DNA from: Burhinus oedicnemus
Taxonomy: Eukaryota > Chordata > Aves > Charadriiformes > Burhinidae
Assembly: GCA_008921705.1 (NCBI GenBank)
Contig: VFFE01006710.1
Span: forward strand, 525,988-589,987
DNA: 64,000 nt
Reading direction: 5' to 3'
Below the pieces are notes generated by a model. That model worked only from the letters and a program-made list of their open reading frames with translations, was not told the origin of the DNA and searched no databases. Both the position numbers and the translations under genes were made by a program. The stretch's first letter is position 1; each line of letters starts with the position of its first letter. This document shows positions 15,101 to 30,100 of this stretch, one piece after another.

Positions 15101-18100
15101 AATTCTGCCATCGCTGTATGTAACTATTATTTGTGTCTACACAGAAGAATGTGAGAGAAAGCTTACTAGAAGTAGAAGAAAGAAGTTTCTAAAAACTTTT
15201 GCATTTGCGTGTTTTACTTTCTTTTCCAGGAGGAGCTTGAGTGGGGTCGATCAAATGGTATTCATATCAAGAAAGTCAAAGAGGTAAGATGAAATAATCA
15301 TTTTTATAAGCAGAAGGACTTATTTCCTACAATTGTTAAGATCTTGGATAAGCCTACGGTATTATATTATGTATCTATCAATATATAGAGATGTATATTT
15401 TCTTCAAATAAACTGTGAAATTTTAGGTTTTGTTTGTTTGTGGGAGGAGAGATGGTACCATTTAAAGTTGTTGAGAATATCGGGACGATTTAAGACAGAT
15501 CAGACGGAAGCTTTATTAGCTGTGATCACAGTGAGCAAACATTTGGGCATCCCCCTCTGCTCCTCTCTTCTCTCAAGTGGTTGCAGAGACCTCATTTATA
15601 ACCTATTTCAAGAAAAGGAGAGAGGTGAGGAAAATCATTGTAATGTTAACAAAGCCAGGTATGCATTGTTGTGAATAATGGACTTCAGGTAACGATTTAT
15701 ATGTTAATAAGGCCAAGTACCCATGCCTGGGAGGGATGAACTCTTTTAGTAGACTGTTAACTGCCACAACTGACACTATGGAGAGATGACTCTTAGTGGT
15801 GTCTGTAGGAGTGGCACATCCAGTATTTCCTTAGCTCAGAAGTGGGGGTTGGAAGCAGACTGCTAGCTTATAGACAGATGGAATTTTCCTTTTGTTAGGA
15901 TAAACAAAGTGGTGTTAAATTATTAACTGTTTAACATATTTTTAACATTTTTAAGAGACCTCCAGTATTTTTGCTAATTCTATAGATCCCTCAGATACAC
16001 TGGTTGTGGTGTGGCTGCTGTCTGTTGTTACCTAACTTTTGTCTTTTGGTTAGGATAATTTTAAGCAAATACAGTTATATAATGAGGACTGGACTTGAAA
16101 ATTTGTGGGGTTTTGTTGCTAACTTTACTGCAGCAATGAATGAAAACTCTGCATCACAAAGGGCTTCAAGGTTAATGGGATATGTTGAGAGGGGGAAGTA
16201 AGTAAAACTCCTGAATAACTGATTGGCAGAGCATGGCCTTGCCCATTATTCCAGCGGGTCATACCTTTAGGATGAGCAACGTAGGGCCTGTGTTCAAAAA
16301 GCACAGGGAGGGAGAAGCGTGTCATACTAAGCAACCATCTGGATAAGAAATGCTAGTAGTTTTTTAGCTTGTATATTTGATACCAAGGAAAAAAGGATGG
16401 GAAGAAAGCAAATTGTGTAAAACTGGAGAGCTGAAAGATCAGTCTTACGATAGCCTCCTGGGTAGTTGGTGTTCTCTTGGCCCAGTAACAAAGAATCACC
16501 GGGTTTGGAAGGGACCTCTGAGATCATCTAGTCCAACCCCCCTGCCACAGCAGGGTCACCTAGAGCAGGTTGCACAGCATGGTGTCTAGGTGGATTTTGA
16601 ATGTCTCCAGAGTTGGAGACTCCACCACCTCTCTGGGCAGCCAGTTCCAGTGCTCTGCCACCCTCAAAGGAAAGAAGTTCCTCCTCATGTTCAGATGGAA
16701 CTTCCTGCGTTCAGGTTCGTGCCTGTTACCTCTTGTCCTATCACCAGGCACCACTGCAAAAAGACTGGCCCCATCCTCCCGGCGCCCTCCCTTTAAGTAT
16801 TTGTAAGCATTGATGAGATCCCCTCTGAGTCTTCTCTTCTCCAGACTAAAAAGACCCAAGTCCCTCAGCCTTTCCTCATAAGAAAGGTGTTCCAGCCCCC
16901 TAATCATCTTTGTAGCCCTTTGCTGTACCCTCTCCAGCAGTTCCCTGTGCTTCTTGAACTGGGGAGCCCAGAGCTGGACACGGTAGTCCAGGTGCGGCCT
17001 CACCAGGGCAGAGTAGAAGGGGAGGATAACCTCCCACGACCTGCTTGCCACACTCTTGTTGATGCACCCCAGGATGCCATGTGTCTTCTTGGCCACCAGG
17101 GCACATTGCTGGCTCATGGTCATCCTGTTGTCCGCCAGGACTCCCAGGTCCCTTTCCACCGAGCTGCTTTCCAGCAGGTCAGCCCCTAAGCTGTACTGGT
17201 GCATGGGGTCATTCCTCCCCAAGTGCAGTACCTTACACTTGCCCTTGTGGAACTTCATGAGGTTTCTCTGTGCCCAACTCTCCAGCCTGTCCATGTCACG
17301 CTGAATGGCAGCACAGCCTTCTGGTGTGTCAGCCACCCCTCCCAGTTCTGTGTCATCAGCAAACTCGCTGATGGTACACTCTATCCCTTCATCCAGGTCA
17401 TTGATGAATATGTTGAACAGGACTGGACCCAGTACTCACCCCTGGGGAACACCACTTGTCACAGACCTCCAACTAGACTGTGCCGCTAATCACAACCCCC
17501 TGAGCTCTGTCTGCCAGCCAGTGTTCAATCCACCCTGCTGTCCGTTCATCCAGCCCACACTTCCTAAGCTTGCCTATGAGGATGGTGTGGGAGATGGTGT
17601 CGAAAGCCTTGCTGAAGTTAAGGCAGACAACATCCACTGCCCTCCCCTCATCTATTTGTCCAGTCATGCCATCATAGGATCTCAGGTAATTGAAGAAGAG
17701 GTTATGCCACGAGATAATAGTTCAGGAGTTTAGAATGGACACCTACGCTTACACTTATTAAGATTTGGGGGTTTTTATTTGCCACACTTTCGTATACTAA
17801 TTTTATAATTCCTTGTATGGAAGTGGTTTTGCAGAACTGAGGCAGTCACACGCTGGTTTCTGATTACGGTAGTTATCCTATGAGGAAAATAACAGGACTC
17901 TTAGTATCCTAAAACTGACAGTAGCAGAAAGGAAAATGTAGGTATAAAGCAGTTGAGCAGATTTTACTTTTCTACATTTGCTCCAAAATCAGTTGGGACA
18001 ATGAAGGCATTCACTGTGTAGTTGGAGGACCACTAGCTGCTTATGGAAGCTTCTTAGAAATGCTTAGGATTGAAAGCTTAACAAAACATGTTCTGCTGTA

Positions 18101-21100
18101 AGGCACAAGTTTGATCTCACTTGAAGTCATCACGGTGTTCTGCTGAACAGAGGGTGCAGCGTGTGTGGTCACTGTACAGTTAGGTGCAGAAGTCCAGACT
18201 GGTGTTAGCATGTTTTTTACCTTTTAAGATACAAACCAGAAATTATTTAGATCGAGAATCAATGTATCATCTTATAAAAGGCTATTTCAATTCTTTTTTC
18301 GAATTTTGTTCTGTATCGTACATGCATAGTATGCTTTGTGACTACAAAATTCTACTTTATAAAGAGGTGTCAAGAAAACTGCTTGAGTTACAGTACTGAA
18401 ATTATTTCTGAAGTACAGATGCTAAGCAGTATACTAGGTGAAATGCATACTAGCATCACCTAAAAAGGAAAGGGAATCTGCCCACTTATTTAGACTTTTA
18501 CTAACAGATTTTAATTTGTGGATGGTTTTGATCTGTTTAATATGTAGCTTAGAGTTCAAATTTCAGGTGGCAGAGTTATTTCACAACTTGAAAGAGCGAG
18601 TCAGAGCGTTTAACATGTGTGTTAATGCTCAACCATCTGCTACGGATCAGGAATGTGTTTACAAACAACGCTTCATTTTGCAGGTAATGCTTTATTGACT
18701 CTTCTGGGGAGAGCCATTATTTACAAAATTTATAGCTGGATTTTTATATACAAGTACTTATGAACTAATATTACACTCATTTCAAAATTAAAAAAGTAAT
18801 TCTTTTTGACAACTTAGAAGGACACTAATGTTACTTTTAATTGTTCAGAACTCGCAGTAAGTTGGTCGGGTGGCTGTCCATTCGCTTCTGACAGTTCATC
18901 AAAACCAAGTCATACTGAGATGAATTAAACTGCATATCGAGACTATTCTTTGTTAAAGTTATAAAAGTACTCTAATGAAGGATGATTTGTATTGGTAGGC
19001 TAAGAACTAACAGATTTGAAAATTATGTTTTCACTTGTTTTGCGCTCTCTGTTTGGACAGCCACTGGGTTGGTTAGTTATTGGGGGGGAAAATTAGATGT
19101 CTTTTGGCTATTGTAACTTTGTCAAATTTCCAATTAAATTTCTTGCCTTATTTAGGCTGATTAGTAGTGATTTTATGTTCACAGACCTGTTTATCCTTTC
19201 AGTGGTAATTGGTTTAACTGTGTAAGCAGTGAACTTTTCAGAGCTGAATTGTTAAGTACTGTAAAATGTAACATGAAAACTGAACACGTTTCATGTAGCT
19301 ATTTTATGTGGATTTATTTAAAATTGAGGCTCCTCTTGATATCAGGGCTAACAATTATAGTTTTCATAGAGCAATTTTGCATACAAAAATACTAAATTGT
19401 TGTAAAATTGTTTCGGAAGTTGAACTCTTCATGAAAGTATGTTTTTAAGGATTTGTGTGAGTTAATGTTTAGTCTGAAATGACAGTAATTCCTGTAAAAA
19501 ATCTTCATTTGAAGATCTGTCAGTATGTCTTTATGTTGCTAATGTATCTCTTTTCAAGAAACTGAATGTAATCTGCTGTGTTTTACAAAATATTCTCTTG
19601 TGATTTCAGGTTGTAATAGCTGGTGCTTTCTATCCAAACTACTTTACTTTTGGAAAATGTGATGAAGAAATTGCTGTTAGAGACCTTGCTGGCAAAGATC
19701 CAAAAACCACTGTAATGGTATGTTAAGAAGGTGAATGACTTAATAAAGAATGGAGTGATAAAAATATGTAGTGTTTGGGTGGTATTTTCAAGTGTTGTTC
19801 TGTCTTGGGCAAGGACAGAAGTAATTATCTACTCTGATCCTCACTTGGTAAGTTGTCTTCTCTCCCATCTTCCTTTCTCCCAATATAATAAACATTGTGT
19901 GGGTGGGCAATTTTAGTAGAATTCCTACCGAGAACTGCCTTTATGTATTTGATTGCTAGTCTTGCACAGGCAAACAGCTTTCATAAATCTAATAAAAGAA
20001 TTGAAAAATAGAACAGGACTATCAAGGGTACTTTTTAGTGAGTATTTATGAAATGTATTCTTGCAACTTTAATGTTAGTTTTTTGTAATGTCCTACTTGG
20101 TAGTGCATGGCATACATGCTTGTTGCTTTAAGATTACTCGGGTATTTACTTTTAATGTACGTAACTCTTGATCTGCTCATATATTAACTGCTTGTTACCT
20201 TGAAGAAGGAAGAGATAGCTGCTGTGTCTTCATCAGTGTAAATGATCTTCCCAGGGACACGTGCTGCATGTTCCTCAAGCACTCAGTCTGAGAAACTCTT
20301 CTTGGAGCTGTATGATGCTCCTAATGGTGTCTGCCAAACATATAAAAGGCAATTATTACTCCCACTCTCTGGTCTCTCTAAATCATCTTGCCTTGAGGCA
20401 GTTTCTGCAGTCTGACCTAGACCGTTTTTTTGACCAGCAGCTGATATTAGTGCTATAACTTCAAGACATATGAAGATTTTCTAAAAATAATCTATTCTTT
20501 CTTGTCTAAGATTGTAACAACCAAAGAGAAGAGTGAGCAGTTGTATAGCCCCTGAAAAATAGTTCAAAGCCCAGAAGTTTGAACTTGCTAGTTAGGAGTT
20601 CTGTGATTCTGTATTAAAGCAGATCTTGTGTGAGAGATGATTGAGTAAGAGAAAGGTAGAGAAATGGCTATCTGGCTACAGTGGCATATTAATGGTTGTG
20701 AAACTACAGCCTTAAATTGATGTAAATTAGTGCTGCTGGAATCTTGCTTTGTTTTTGACTGCACATGCTCTTTTCTTACATTGGATCTCGTCTGCTTCTG
20801 GAGTAAGCCAGGTGTTAAAGTAGGAGAAAGGTATTCTTTTGCTTTGTAGACTTAGTTTTCAAGCTAGTTTAGCTCACAGATTTTGTGAAATGCATGACTA
20901 TCTTGTTGCCTTGGTCATACATGGCAAGGTTATAATCCATTATACTTAACTATATACGATCTATAGAATCCACTATACTTAACATCATGCAATCCAATAT
21001 GCTTGACTAGAATATTATTCTTAACAGAATGCCTTTGAAAAGATGTTGCTACGCCAGTAACTTCAGCAATTTGTAGTGGTTTCAGGATTAAAACCCAAGA

Positions 21101-24100
21101 AGAGTAATGAAATCATTTAATAATTCAATTTGGAAGAGACCTCATGAAGTCATGTAGTCTGGTGATAAGGTCAAAGGGGGATTAACAGTGAATTCTGACC
21201 ATGTTGCTTAGGTCTTCATCCACTTGGGTTTGGAAAAAGCTCTGAGGATGGAGATTCTGCAGCTTTCCATGGGATTCCACCTACCAGCTCCCTGAATAAA
21301 GCAAACTGTGCTGTCCTAGACTTCAGGATGTGTATTCTGGTACTTGTCTTCCTTGTTCTCCTCAGGATCTTGAGCTTCCCTCTTTCCTAGTTGCTCTGGC
21401 ACAGGCTGCTGTTGATTATCACTTCCATAACAAGTTCTACGCTGTTCGCTAATAGCAGATCCATAAGAGCCCTGTTTGGTTTATGACCTGTCTTAATATG
21501 TTGCTTTCAACACCCTTCAGAAATCTAGAAGTTTGTGCCCTGTCCTTCTAGCAGGTTATTAGAGACCTTATTGTCTCCCTCTAAGGTGTAGGGTCTGTGA
21601 TCTGGAGACCTCTGCACGTTGCCTAAAGATTGTCTTCCTGATCCTGACTCATGTTGTTACAAATTTCTGCCTCTGTTACCCTTACTGACCTCTTCTCTTA
21701 TCCTGACCCACAAAAGCTGGGTCTGCTCCATGTAAGAGCACCTTACATTTGAGCTACTGCTACACACAGGGAAGACCAGGAGGCTGTTCTTTGTCGCCTT
21801 TAAGAAGCATCCATAAGTGCTCTCCAGTTGTGCAAGCTCTCCCACCATACCTCAGTAATTCAGTACGTAGTAGTTCTGCCAGGATATTCAGGGCTGCAGC
21901 TCCTCCTGTTTCCCAGGCTATGCGCACTGCCTGGGATGTAGTTCCCAGTGGTGGACAAGGAAGCAGAGCAATCCATTGCTTTTCTGTTACTAGACAGCTT
22001 CTATGAAAAATTGTCAAAGAAATATATGTGATTGCAAATTAAGCTGCTTCATTTATAGTTATATGAAAAGAAACCACATTTGTCTACTGGTTTAAGGCAG
22101 TAGGGCAGCATTAGCAGCAAAACTCTGATTTTATTGTCTTTTGAGATTTTTGAATTTAATATAGTATATAGCATTTTTTTAATTTGTTGGGCTTTAGATT
22201 GTATATCACTATTGCAGCTCAAGTGAAGGAGGAAGCCAGCTATTTAGGTGAACTTAATAATGCATTAAAATAAGTGAACGTATCCAAATTTAACTTCTTT
22301 TTCTTAACAGCTGAAGAATATTCCTCCCTATGGATATCTATACCATAAACAGATGCAGTCACTGTTTAGACAGTGTGGGCAGGTAAAATCTATTGCCTAT
22401 GACGGATCAAAGTAAGTATAAAATACTTTGTCTCCTGCTTTTCTCATGTTCTTAGTTATGAATCTAGTAATCAATGTCTTTCTCAATGGTGCACTGACAA
22501 AATGAGTTTATTTCTTCTCACTTCTTTGGCATCAGTAATTTATATTTAATGTATTGGCAGGAGTAAGAAAAGTGATTTTGAAGTTTTATATGCATTGCTT
22601 GGAATAACATTAGATAAAATAGCTGATTCAGAGACCATCTTCTGTTTTGTCTCTTCTGTTTGATAGTGGACCTTAACTGCAGCCAATCTGTCTGTATTTA
22701 TTTCTAACTTGTATACTGAATTTAGCTCATTTGTACAGTCAGATGGCTTTTCACAAAGTGTATGTGATTGGCTGTTTTAGCTAATTTTCTGGCTAACTTT
22801 GGAGTACAACTGCCTGAAGTTGAACTCATTTAGCCTTCTTAGGCCTTTTCCAATCTTTAATTCTTTTCTTATTCACATATATTTTCACATCCTTTCTATT
22901 TGTATTAAATATGCTCAGTAAATTTGAAACATGCTTGTGAGAATGTTAGGTTTTCTTATAACCATCATGATAATTAAGGTTTTAAGGTGCATGAGAGCAG
23001 TAGACAAAGCTTGTGAGGTGCCTGCTTTTTACTGTTTGCTGGCCTGCTAAGATAAAGTCAGGGAGAAGAAATGACGGCTTTTATGGTTTTTTGTTGGGTT
23101 TTGATTCCTCATCAAGTATTTTTTGCAATTTTATTTGATGGGGGTTTTTTTTTTGAACAGGGCTTTTGTGGAGTTCTCCCGTAACCCAATGGAGGGCTTT
23201 AAGATACTTCCTGCAGTGTACCTGTCAGTCAAGATGGCACAGCTGAAAATTCCTCTTGAACTGAACGTTCATTATCCAGATGATATCGAAAGACAATTGC
23301 AAGGTGTGAGAGCTGCAAGTATGGAATCTCTAAGGTAATTGTATTGCATGTGGAAAATGGGTTTCTTTGCAAGATAAAGTTGAAGTGAGGTTTGTTAGAT
23401 TCAGTATGAATTTCCTTGAAAGCATCACCAAGGAAGACATGTTAGGTTCAGAAAACAGATGTGTAAACTTTGTATAAGCAGAATGTTTTTGCAGGACTAG
23501 AAATAACAAGATTGTCTTAAATACTTCTTCATAGTTAAAGGTGTTCTGCTGCTTAAGAGAACTCCCAAGTATGCAATGTCCTTTTTTTTTTTTTTTTTTT
23601 TTTTAAGGTTCTAGTCAGTTTGCCTTTGGCATATAGAAATATGGATGTACACAGTAATTTCTATTAGAGAGATAATGTGAGGATTGCTAGAACCAAAATA
23701 AATGCCAAGTGGCATTTGGAAATATAAAAGAAAGGGGGGGAGGAGGAGTTAGCAACGGAAATTTGGGGGGAAATGTAACAACAAAGGTGAGGAGGCATAA
23801 TAGATGTAGCGAGTCTCTTTGGTCCGCACTTGCTTTTGCTAGAAAAATCTGGCATGTGGGTTTCATTGTTGTTATATGCTGTCTGTGATTCTCCGGTTCA
23901 GATCATACGAGCAACTTGTCTGCCTAGCTCCTGACTGGTCTGCAGACATTTTAATATTTTAAAATAAGAAAACTAAAATAGGAAGGCAGGAACGAACTGG
24001 AAAGGTTAAAGTGCAGGTGAATACTTCACTTCCAGTTGATTGTACTTAGTTTTTAATAAAACATTTTAGCAGTTTCGCTGTGCCCAAAACAGCACTTAAA

Positions 24101-27100
24101 ATTCTTGTGAAAATTAATTCTTGAGGCACTCAAGAAAGAAGCCTCCTAGGCTAAAAGACTAATTTTAGAGTTCTTAACTTTTGTCAAGTAAAAGGGATAT
24201 CATATATATTAAAAAGATATGCTGAATTTGTCTTTGTGCCGTAGTGTACTCTATTTTTAAAAAAATAAGCTTAGAAGGCATACCATAGCAAAAAGCCCCA
24301 CTATTTAACCTTAATTCTTTGGAATTCTAATAAATGGATGGCACAGTTGTGTCTTGGTATGTATCTTCCTGTGTTTGGTCACAATGGAATTCAAACAGTT
24401 TCTCTGTAGTATTTTGGTTCTGTGTGGTCATTTTACTTTCTAATTAATTTCTAATTGAATTAATATGTTTCTAAGTAAAAGTCATTAGGTACATAAATGT
24501 GCCCTAGGGACACCTTGGGAAGCAAATGAAAACACAAAACTTGAATTCCTGAGTTTTCACATGTGAAGTGTTTAGCATCTTTATTCCATAAACTTTTTAG
24601 AGTAAGTGTGGATTGTCAGAAGCAGACCGTGGAGCCTGTGGAAATCTCATTTGGTACTTTACAACAGTTTGAGATGATCCCAAGTCATCTTCTGTCCATC
24701 AGGATAACAGAGGTAGGAGGAATGTTCTACATCTGAAGTAGGACGTATCTAATAATCGGTACCTAGATAACTTTGTAGAGATGAATATCTGACAGGCTTA
24801 AATGAAAAGAACGGATACTAATAATGTTTTTAGCACAGAGGTATCTATAAGAGGTATAGAGAATATCCTTGGTCTAATTTTTAGTAGTTCTTTGTTAAAC
24901 AGTACTCATATTTCAGACATTGAAATTTATTTGTACTTGAGAAAATTTGTGGGATTTGGTGGCAGTAAATGTTAGCTGGAAGTAGACATAAATGTAAAGA
25001 GGATTAATGGGACAGGTAAAATATTTGTGTACACTGTATATATGAGAATCAGTAGGTATTTGGGCCATTTACCTGGTTATTATTAACTGGCAGTTTTCTT
25101 CAGCAGCTGTAGACGTGAGAAATGAGATGAATTAATGGTACTGCATGCTCATTCAGAAAAATATTACATGCATAAAAGATAGTGTGTTAGGGGAAATTTA
25201 GGTATATATAAATATTTCTGAATGCTGAAGCTGACAATTTTTAAGTCGTGTGTTAACTATTGTCTTCTCAAGAAATTGAGTAATAGCAAGCAATATATAT
25301 GCTGCTGAAATAAAAATAATAATAAAAAATCCAAACTGTTGAGCTAGTGGAAATTATAGGCTGAAGTACTAAAACGGCTCTTGATAGTAGTGATGTGTTT
25401 TGCAAGTGCAGAAAAGAATATTTTCTTCATTTTATTCAGCTAAGTCTCTTGGATCAAAAATGTTTATGGATTTGATCAGACACATTCCAATCACTTAACC
25501 ATCTATGCTAGTTCTGTTTAATACATCAGCTTTAATGATCGTATGTACTGTAAATAAATATTTTTTTTTTAACATGAGCATTCGATATAAGATCAGCAAT
25601 GATATATGAGTTTAGTAAGCCATTTGAAAAGATTACTTATTTTATTCAATTTGATTTAAATAGTGGTGTGTTCTTGGTCTTCTGAAGGATGGCTAATCAC
25701 AACAGTAACAATGCTGATTTGCTGAAAGATGTAACTAAGTGCTATTCTTTCACTAATAAGAAAAATGCACCATATCTGTATGTATCTGTCTAATCAACTG
25801 TATACCTTATATTTCCTGTATGTTAATTTGGTTTAGAAAAATGGAAGCAGTCTTTTCTTAATTTTCTGTATTTTAGTAGTGCTTCTGTTGGGGTCTGTGT
25901 AGATGAAAAGTGTATTGCAATTGCACAGCAAGTAAACATTTAAAAATAACTAATTATGAGAGAGAAATGCTTCACTGCATTATTGCGGCATGAGAACATT
26001 TCTCTGTGTATTCCATGAGTGCTTTCATGTGTTTTGCTCAGATGTGTTTTGTGTATGATGTAGAAGAATTAAAATAATATGATATCTGATATTGTCTAAT
26101 TTTTATACTTTCAGATAGTAGAAGTTGGACACTTCTGGGGTTACAGGACAGATGAAAAAAATAGGACTGTACTCGAGGCCCTAACTGCTGAAATTAACTA
26201 CCAGAACCTGATGGATTTAACAGTGTCTCCGCATCCAGAGTTGGTTTGTCTGGCACCATTCACTTATCTGGAAAACAGAGGATACTATAGAGCTCGTATT
26301 CTGAATGTTTGTGGAGATTTTGCTGAGGTACAGTAATATGTTATGTCATATTGAATTGGTAGGGTGTAATTGGGTTAACAATCTTGGAGCTATGCTTTTT
26401 TTTTTTTTTAACAAAGAGCTAATGTTCGTGATAGTTAGAAATATTCCAGTAAAAAATAATCTGTAGAACTAAAATAAAACCTTAATAGAATGTTGCCAGA
26501 ATAGATTAATTAGTTTTTTTCCAGAACACAGGAATATTTTAGTATTAAATTGAGAGGCTGTTGTTGATACAGTAAAGTGTCTTGCATGCTGAAGCAGAAC
26601 GGAGCAAAATGAAGACTGAAACCTCCAGTAACTTTGAAAACATGGTAAGGAATGCCTAGATCAGAGTCCAGTGCTGCATTGCTGGCAGCAGCCCCATCAC
26701 TTCGTCTTCATAAATATATTGAGATCTATCTGAAAAGTAAATTTCTTGATCCCGCTGTATTGGCAGTTTTCAGTCATTCATGGTCAATTCGTCTAAGCTT
26801 GTTCTTCTGCCAGTGTTTCTTCCCCTGGTTTACATAGATTTTCTACTTTTCCTCCTCTTTCTTCTCCCCTCCAGTTTCTTGTGTATCTTTTTCTTCTTGG
26901 ACTTCGTTTTGCTAATTGAAGCAAGCTGCACTCTTTCTCATCTGACATACTGCATTGACTGTTCACCTGCTCTCCATCTTGCTCTGTTTTGACCTCAGTT
27001 TTCTGAAGCAGAATTATGCATGTTCCTGTACTTACAGTGTTCTGCCTTTGTTTATGCAATGATGCTAGTATTCCTCTTCCAACACAGTGTTTCTCTTCCA

Positions 27101-30100
27101 CATTCAAAAATATATTATGTGGCACATGCCACATTTCCCTTTTCAGAGCTTTTTTGCATGGGCCACCTCTTGTCATCTTAGACTCAGTTCTTTCTCCTTG
27201 GTAATTTCCAACTAATTAGAATTTATAAATAAGGGAGCATTTATAGCAGAAATTGTTAAAAAGTCCAAAGGATATGATCTTTACTTCAGATCATTTGATT
27301 CTCCTTGTTCCTGTTGAGTTCTCAGGCCCATTCAGTGTGATCTTTTTCTGTATCAGTGTTTATGTTGCTGAGCTCTGTATCATCAGCAAATTCATCAGAA
27401 CATTTTGGCTTACTGTGCTGAGACTAGTAATGGAAATTAGGACCACAGTTCAAGATTGCTATTCATTTTTCAGGCCAATGCTTTTCTTTTCAGCAGTTAA
27501 GGACAGATTTTTTTAATTTTTCTAAGACTGGCCTTTGCACAGCCCATTCCACCTTTGAATTTCTTGGTTTCTTAACAGAGCTGGGTGTCACCACTACAGA
27601 GTTAATACTGAACATCTGTTTAAAATAATGGAAAACTAGTGAAGAACAACGCTAATCTTACCACTTTCTCTTCTGCATTTATAAGCAGTCACCCAATCCA
27701 TGTTAGCATCTGCTTATCTAAAAGCAGTTATTAGGTAGTATCACTGCCAAGAAGTAAGGTTATACAGATTTAATTGCGGGGAGAGAATTAGAGCCTTTCA
27801 GAGAAATTTGCTTTTTCTGGATTTAGCATATTATTTGCATTACCAGTGGGTGTTTAAGCCGAGGGATCAAATAATAGAAGTGCTAAAATTTGACCTATTA
27901 TTTTTGACATGACTTCATTTGCATCTTTTCCAGACTCTGAATTTGCTTCCATTTCACTTGATAAGATTGTGTTGTACTGTAATTATTAAACTTAGGTTGT
28001 TGCTTTCCTTGCCATTAAAAGTAGCACTTCTAATGTTGTGGAATCTTTGCAGATGCTCTTGATTCTTTTTCCAGGTTTTTTTTGTGGATTATGGCAATAG
28101 ATCAAAAGTGCCTTTAAATAAATTAAAAGATATTCCAAGCTGTCTTCAGGAGCTTCCTTTCCAGGTAGGGGTGATGCTGTTTGTTGCTGCTTAATAGATA
28201 TTTTCATGTCTGGTCTAGCAAACAGAAGTGTACTTCAAATCATAATGTCTTTCAGAATAATAATGAAGTAACATGTATTTTGCTAATGGGACTACCTACA
28301 AATCTCCTTCACTAATAGGTGGATAAATGTTTTCCACAGATGTGTATGCACAGAGCAATAATTCTTGTGTGTAACTGAATTGTCTTGTATTTAATTGTAG
28401 AGAAATGTTACCCAGCCTTTTGTTTTAGGGGCACTTGCCAAAGCAAAAAAAAAAAAAAAAAAAAAAAAGGCCTGAACTTGCTGCTTGACTGGATGTAAAA
28501 CATTGTTTGTGTTCATTTGTTTTAACTGAAGGTTTGAACTGGTTCTGTTTCTGTGGGGACAACATAGTGGGATCCGTCCTCCCACCTGTAACCACAGGAA
28601 CAGCGGAAGGAAAGAGGAGATGGCTTTCACAGCTGCCTTTTACTGCTTGTTGCTTTTTGTTATTAGTTTCTTTGCTGTCCATCAGTTCTATGAGAAGTAG
28701 AACTTCTCTCTAGAAGGACAATGTTGTTCTGGTTCCTCTGTTGCCTGCTTATATGCAAAGCTCAGGAGTAACGGGCTGAGCAGCAGATCAGCTTTGTTTT
28801 GCTTTAGTCTAAAGAACCTCTGAACAAATGTCAGAGGTTTATACAGCCTAGAAAACAGCCCAGAGAGGAGAAGCTATCAATGACTAGTTTAATCTATTGT
28901 TCTCTGCTTAAACCTGGCCGCTTCTACTACAGGTAAGTGGCAGCATAGTATCTCTTCTTGGCTGCATGGCACAAGTCTGCAGTGACAGCTCTCTTGTGTT
29001 TGGTTACTGTGCAGAGTATTTTTGCTCCATCTAAGCTCCTGCTCTGCTACACTATTAGTTATAGGACAGATACATAAGAGATACCTGATTAACATTTAGC
29101 AAAGCTGGAAGTCTCTGGTTTTGCTTTGTGCTGCTTTGCTGTTCTTTGAACTACTGGCTTTACTTGGATCTTTCCAGACAGAACTCTCCTGATAATTAAA
29201 TAGTGATCTGTAACGCAAATCTGAGAGACTTTTTCAGAAAAATAATTCCCTTGAGCTATACTTACAAATAAAGTATCTGGAGACTTCAAGTGAAATTCAG
29301 CTTTTCAGTCCTCATTCAGATATTTTTAAGCTAATTGAAACAGGTGTATCATACTAACTTTATTCTCTGAAGCGTTTAATGGTGAAAATGAGAAATGAAC
29401 CAGCAGTAGTATGATCTTATTTATCTGTTCTTAGTATTAGATCTTGACAGGGTTAATTTTATTTGGTTTTCTTTTATAATTGATTTAAAAAAAACCTAAG
29501 AATTAATTTTGGCAAGGAGCATCGTTCTTTGTGTATTCTTCAGATGTATTAGAGGGAAATGTATTTCCACTTCAGGCCTAATCTTTTAATGACCAGTTTT
29601 AATGACCAGCTAGAAAAAAAAACAGAGTTTCTGTTGTAAATTCATTCAAAGACATAATTACAGGTAGTAGTTGTGGGAAGGGGTTAAAAGAGACCTTAAT
29701 TACTTTTGCCTGCCAGGGACAGAATAGCTGCAGTGGTTTTTGCCAAGTTTTCTGTTACCTTAGTTGAAAAGAACTGTGGATTGTAAAGTTTTTACCAGAG
29801 TAGACATCTCTACGCTCCGAAGATTTTAATGTGGATGGTGAATTAATAGCAAATTATCTTTAATTTATGCTCTGTTTGCTCTGATTCATTAGCAACTGTG
29901 TACAATATTGAAGTGATATGAGATGTAATGTGTAGCTGCTTTGGCAATGACAGAATAGGAGTTACACCAGTAGCTTTACAGCAGTCCTAGCCACTGCAAT
30001 AATTATGAAGTCATTTATAGTTATTAATTCAAACAGTTTGTTGAGAAGATGAAAGACTTCTGTGCTGATTCTCTACTCAGGCAAGTGTTGTTTTCAATGT

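Noticed and set aside
16570..17733. Plus-strand open frames including 142 codons at 17305-17733
   Set aside because: Complement of the minus-strand CR1 reverse-transcriptase ORF.
28445..28468. A24 run considered as the tail of a processed pseudogene
   Set aside because: No coding text or retrocopy body precedes it and no flanking target duplication is evident.
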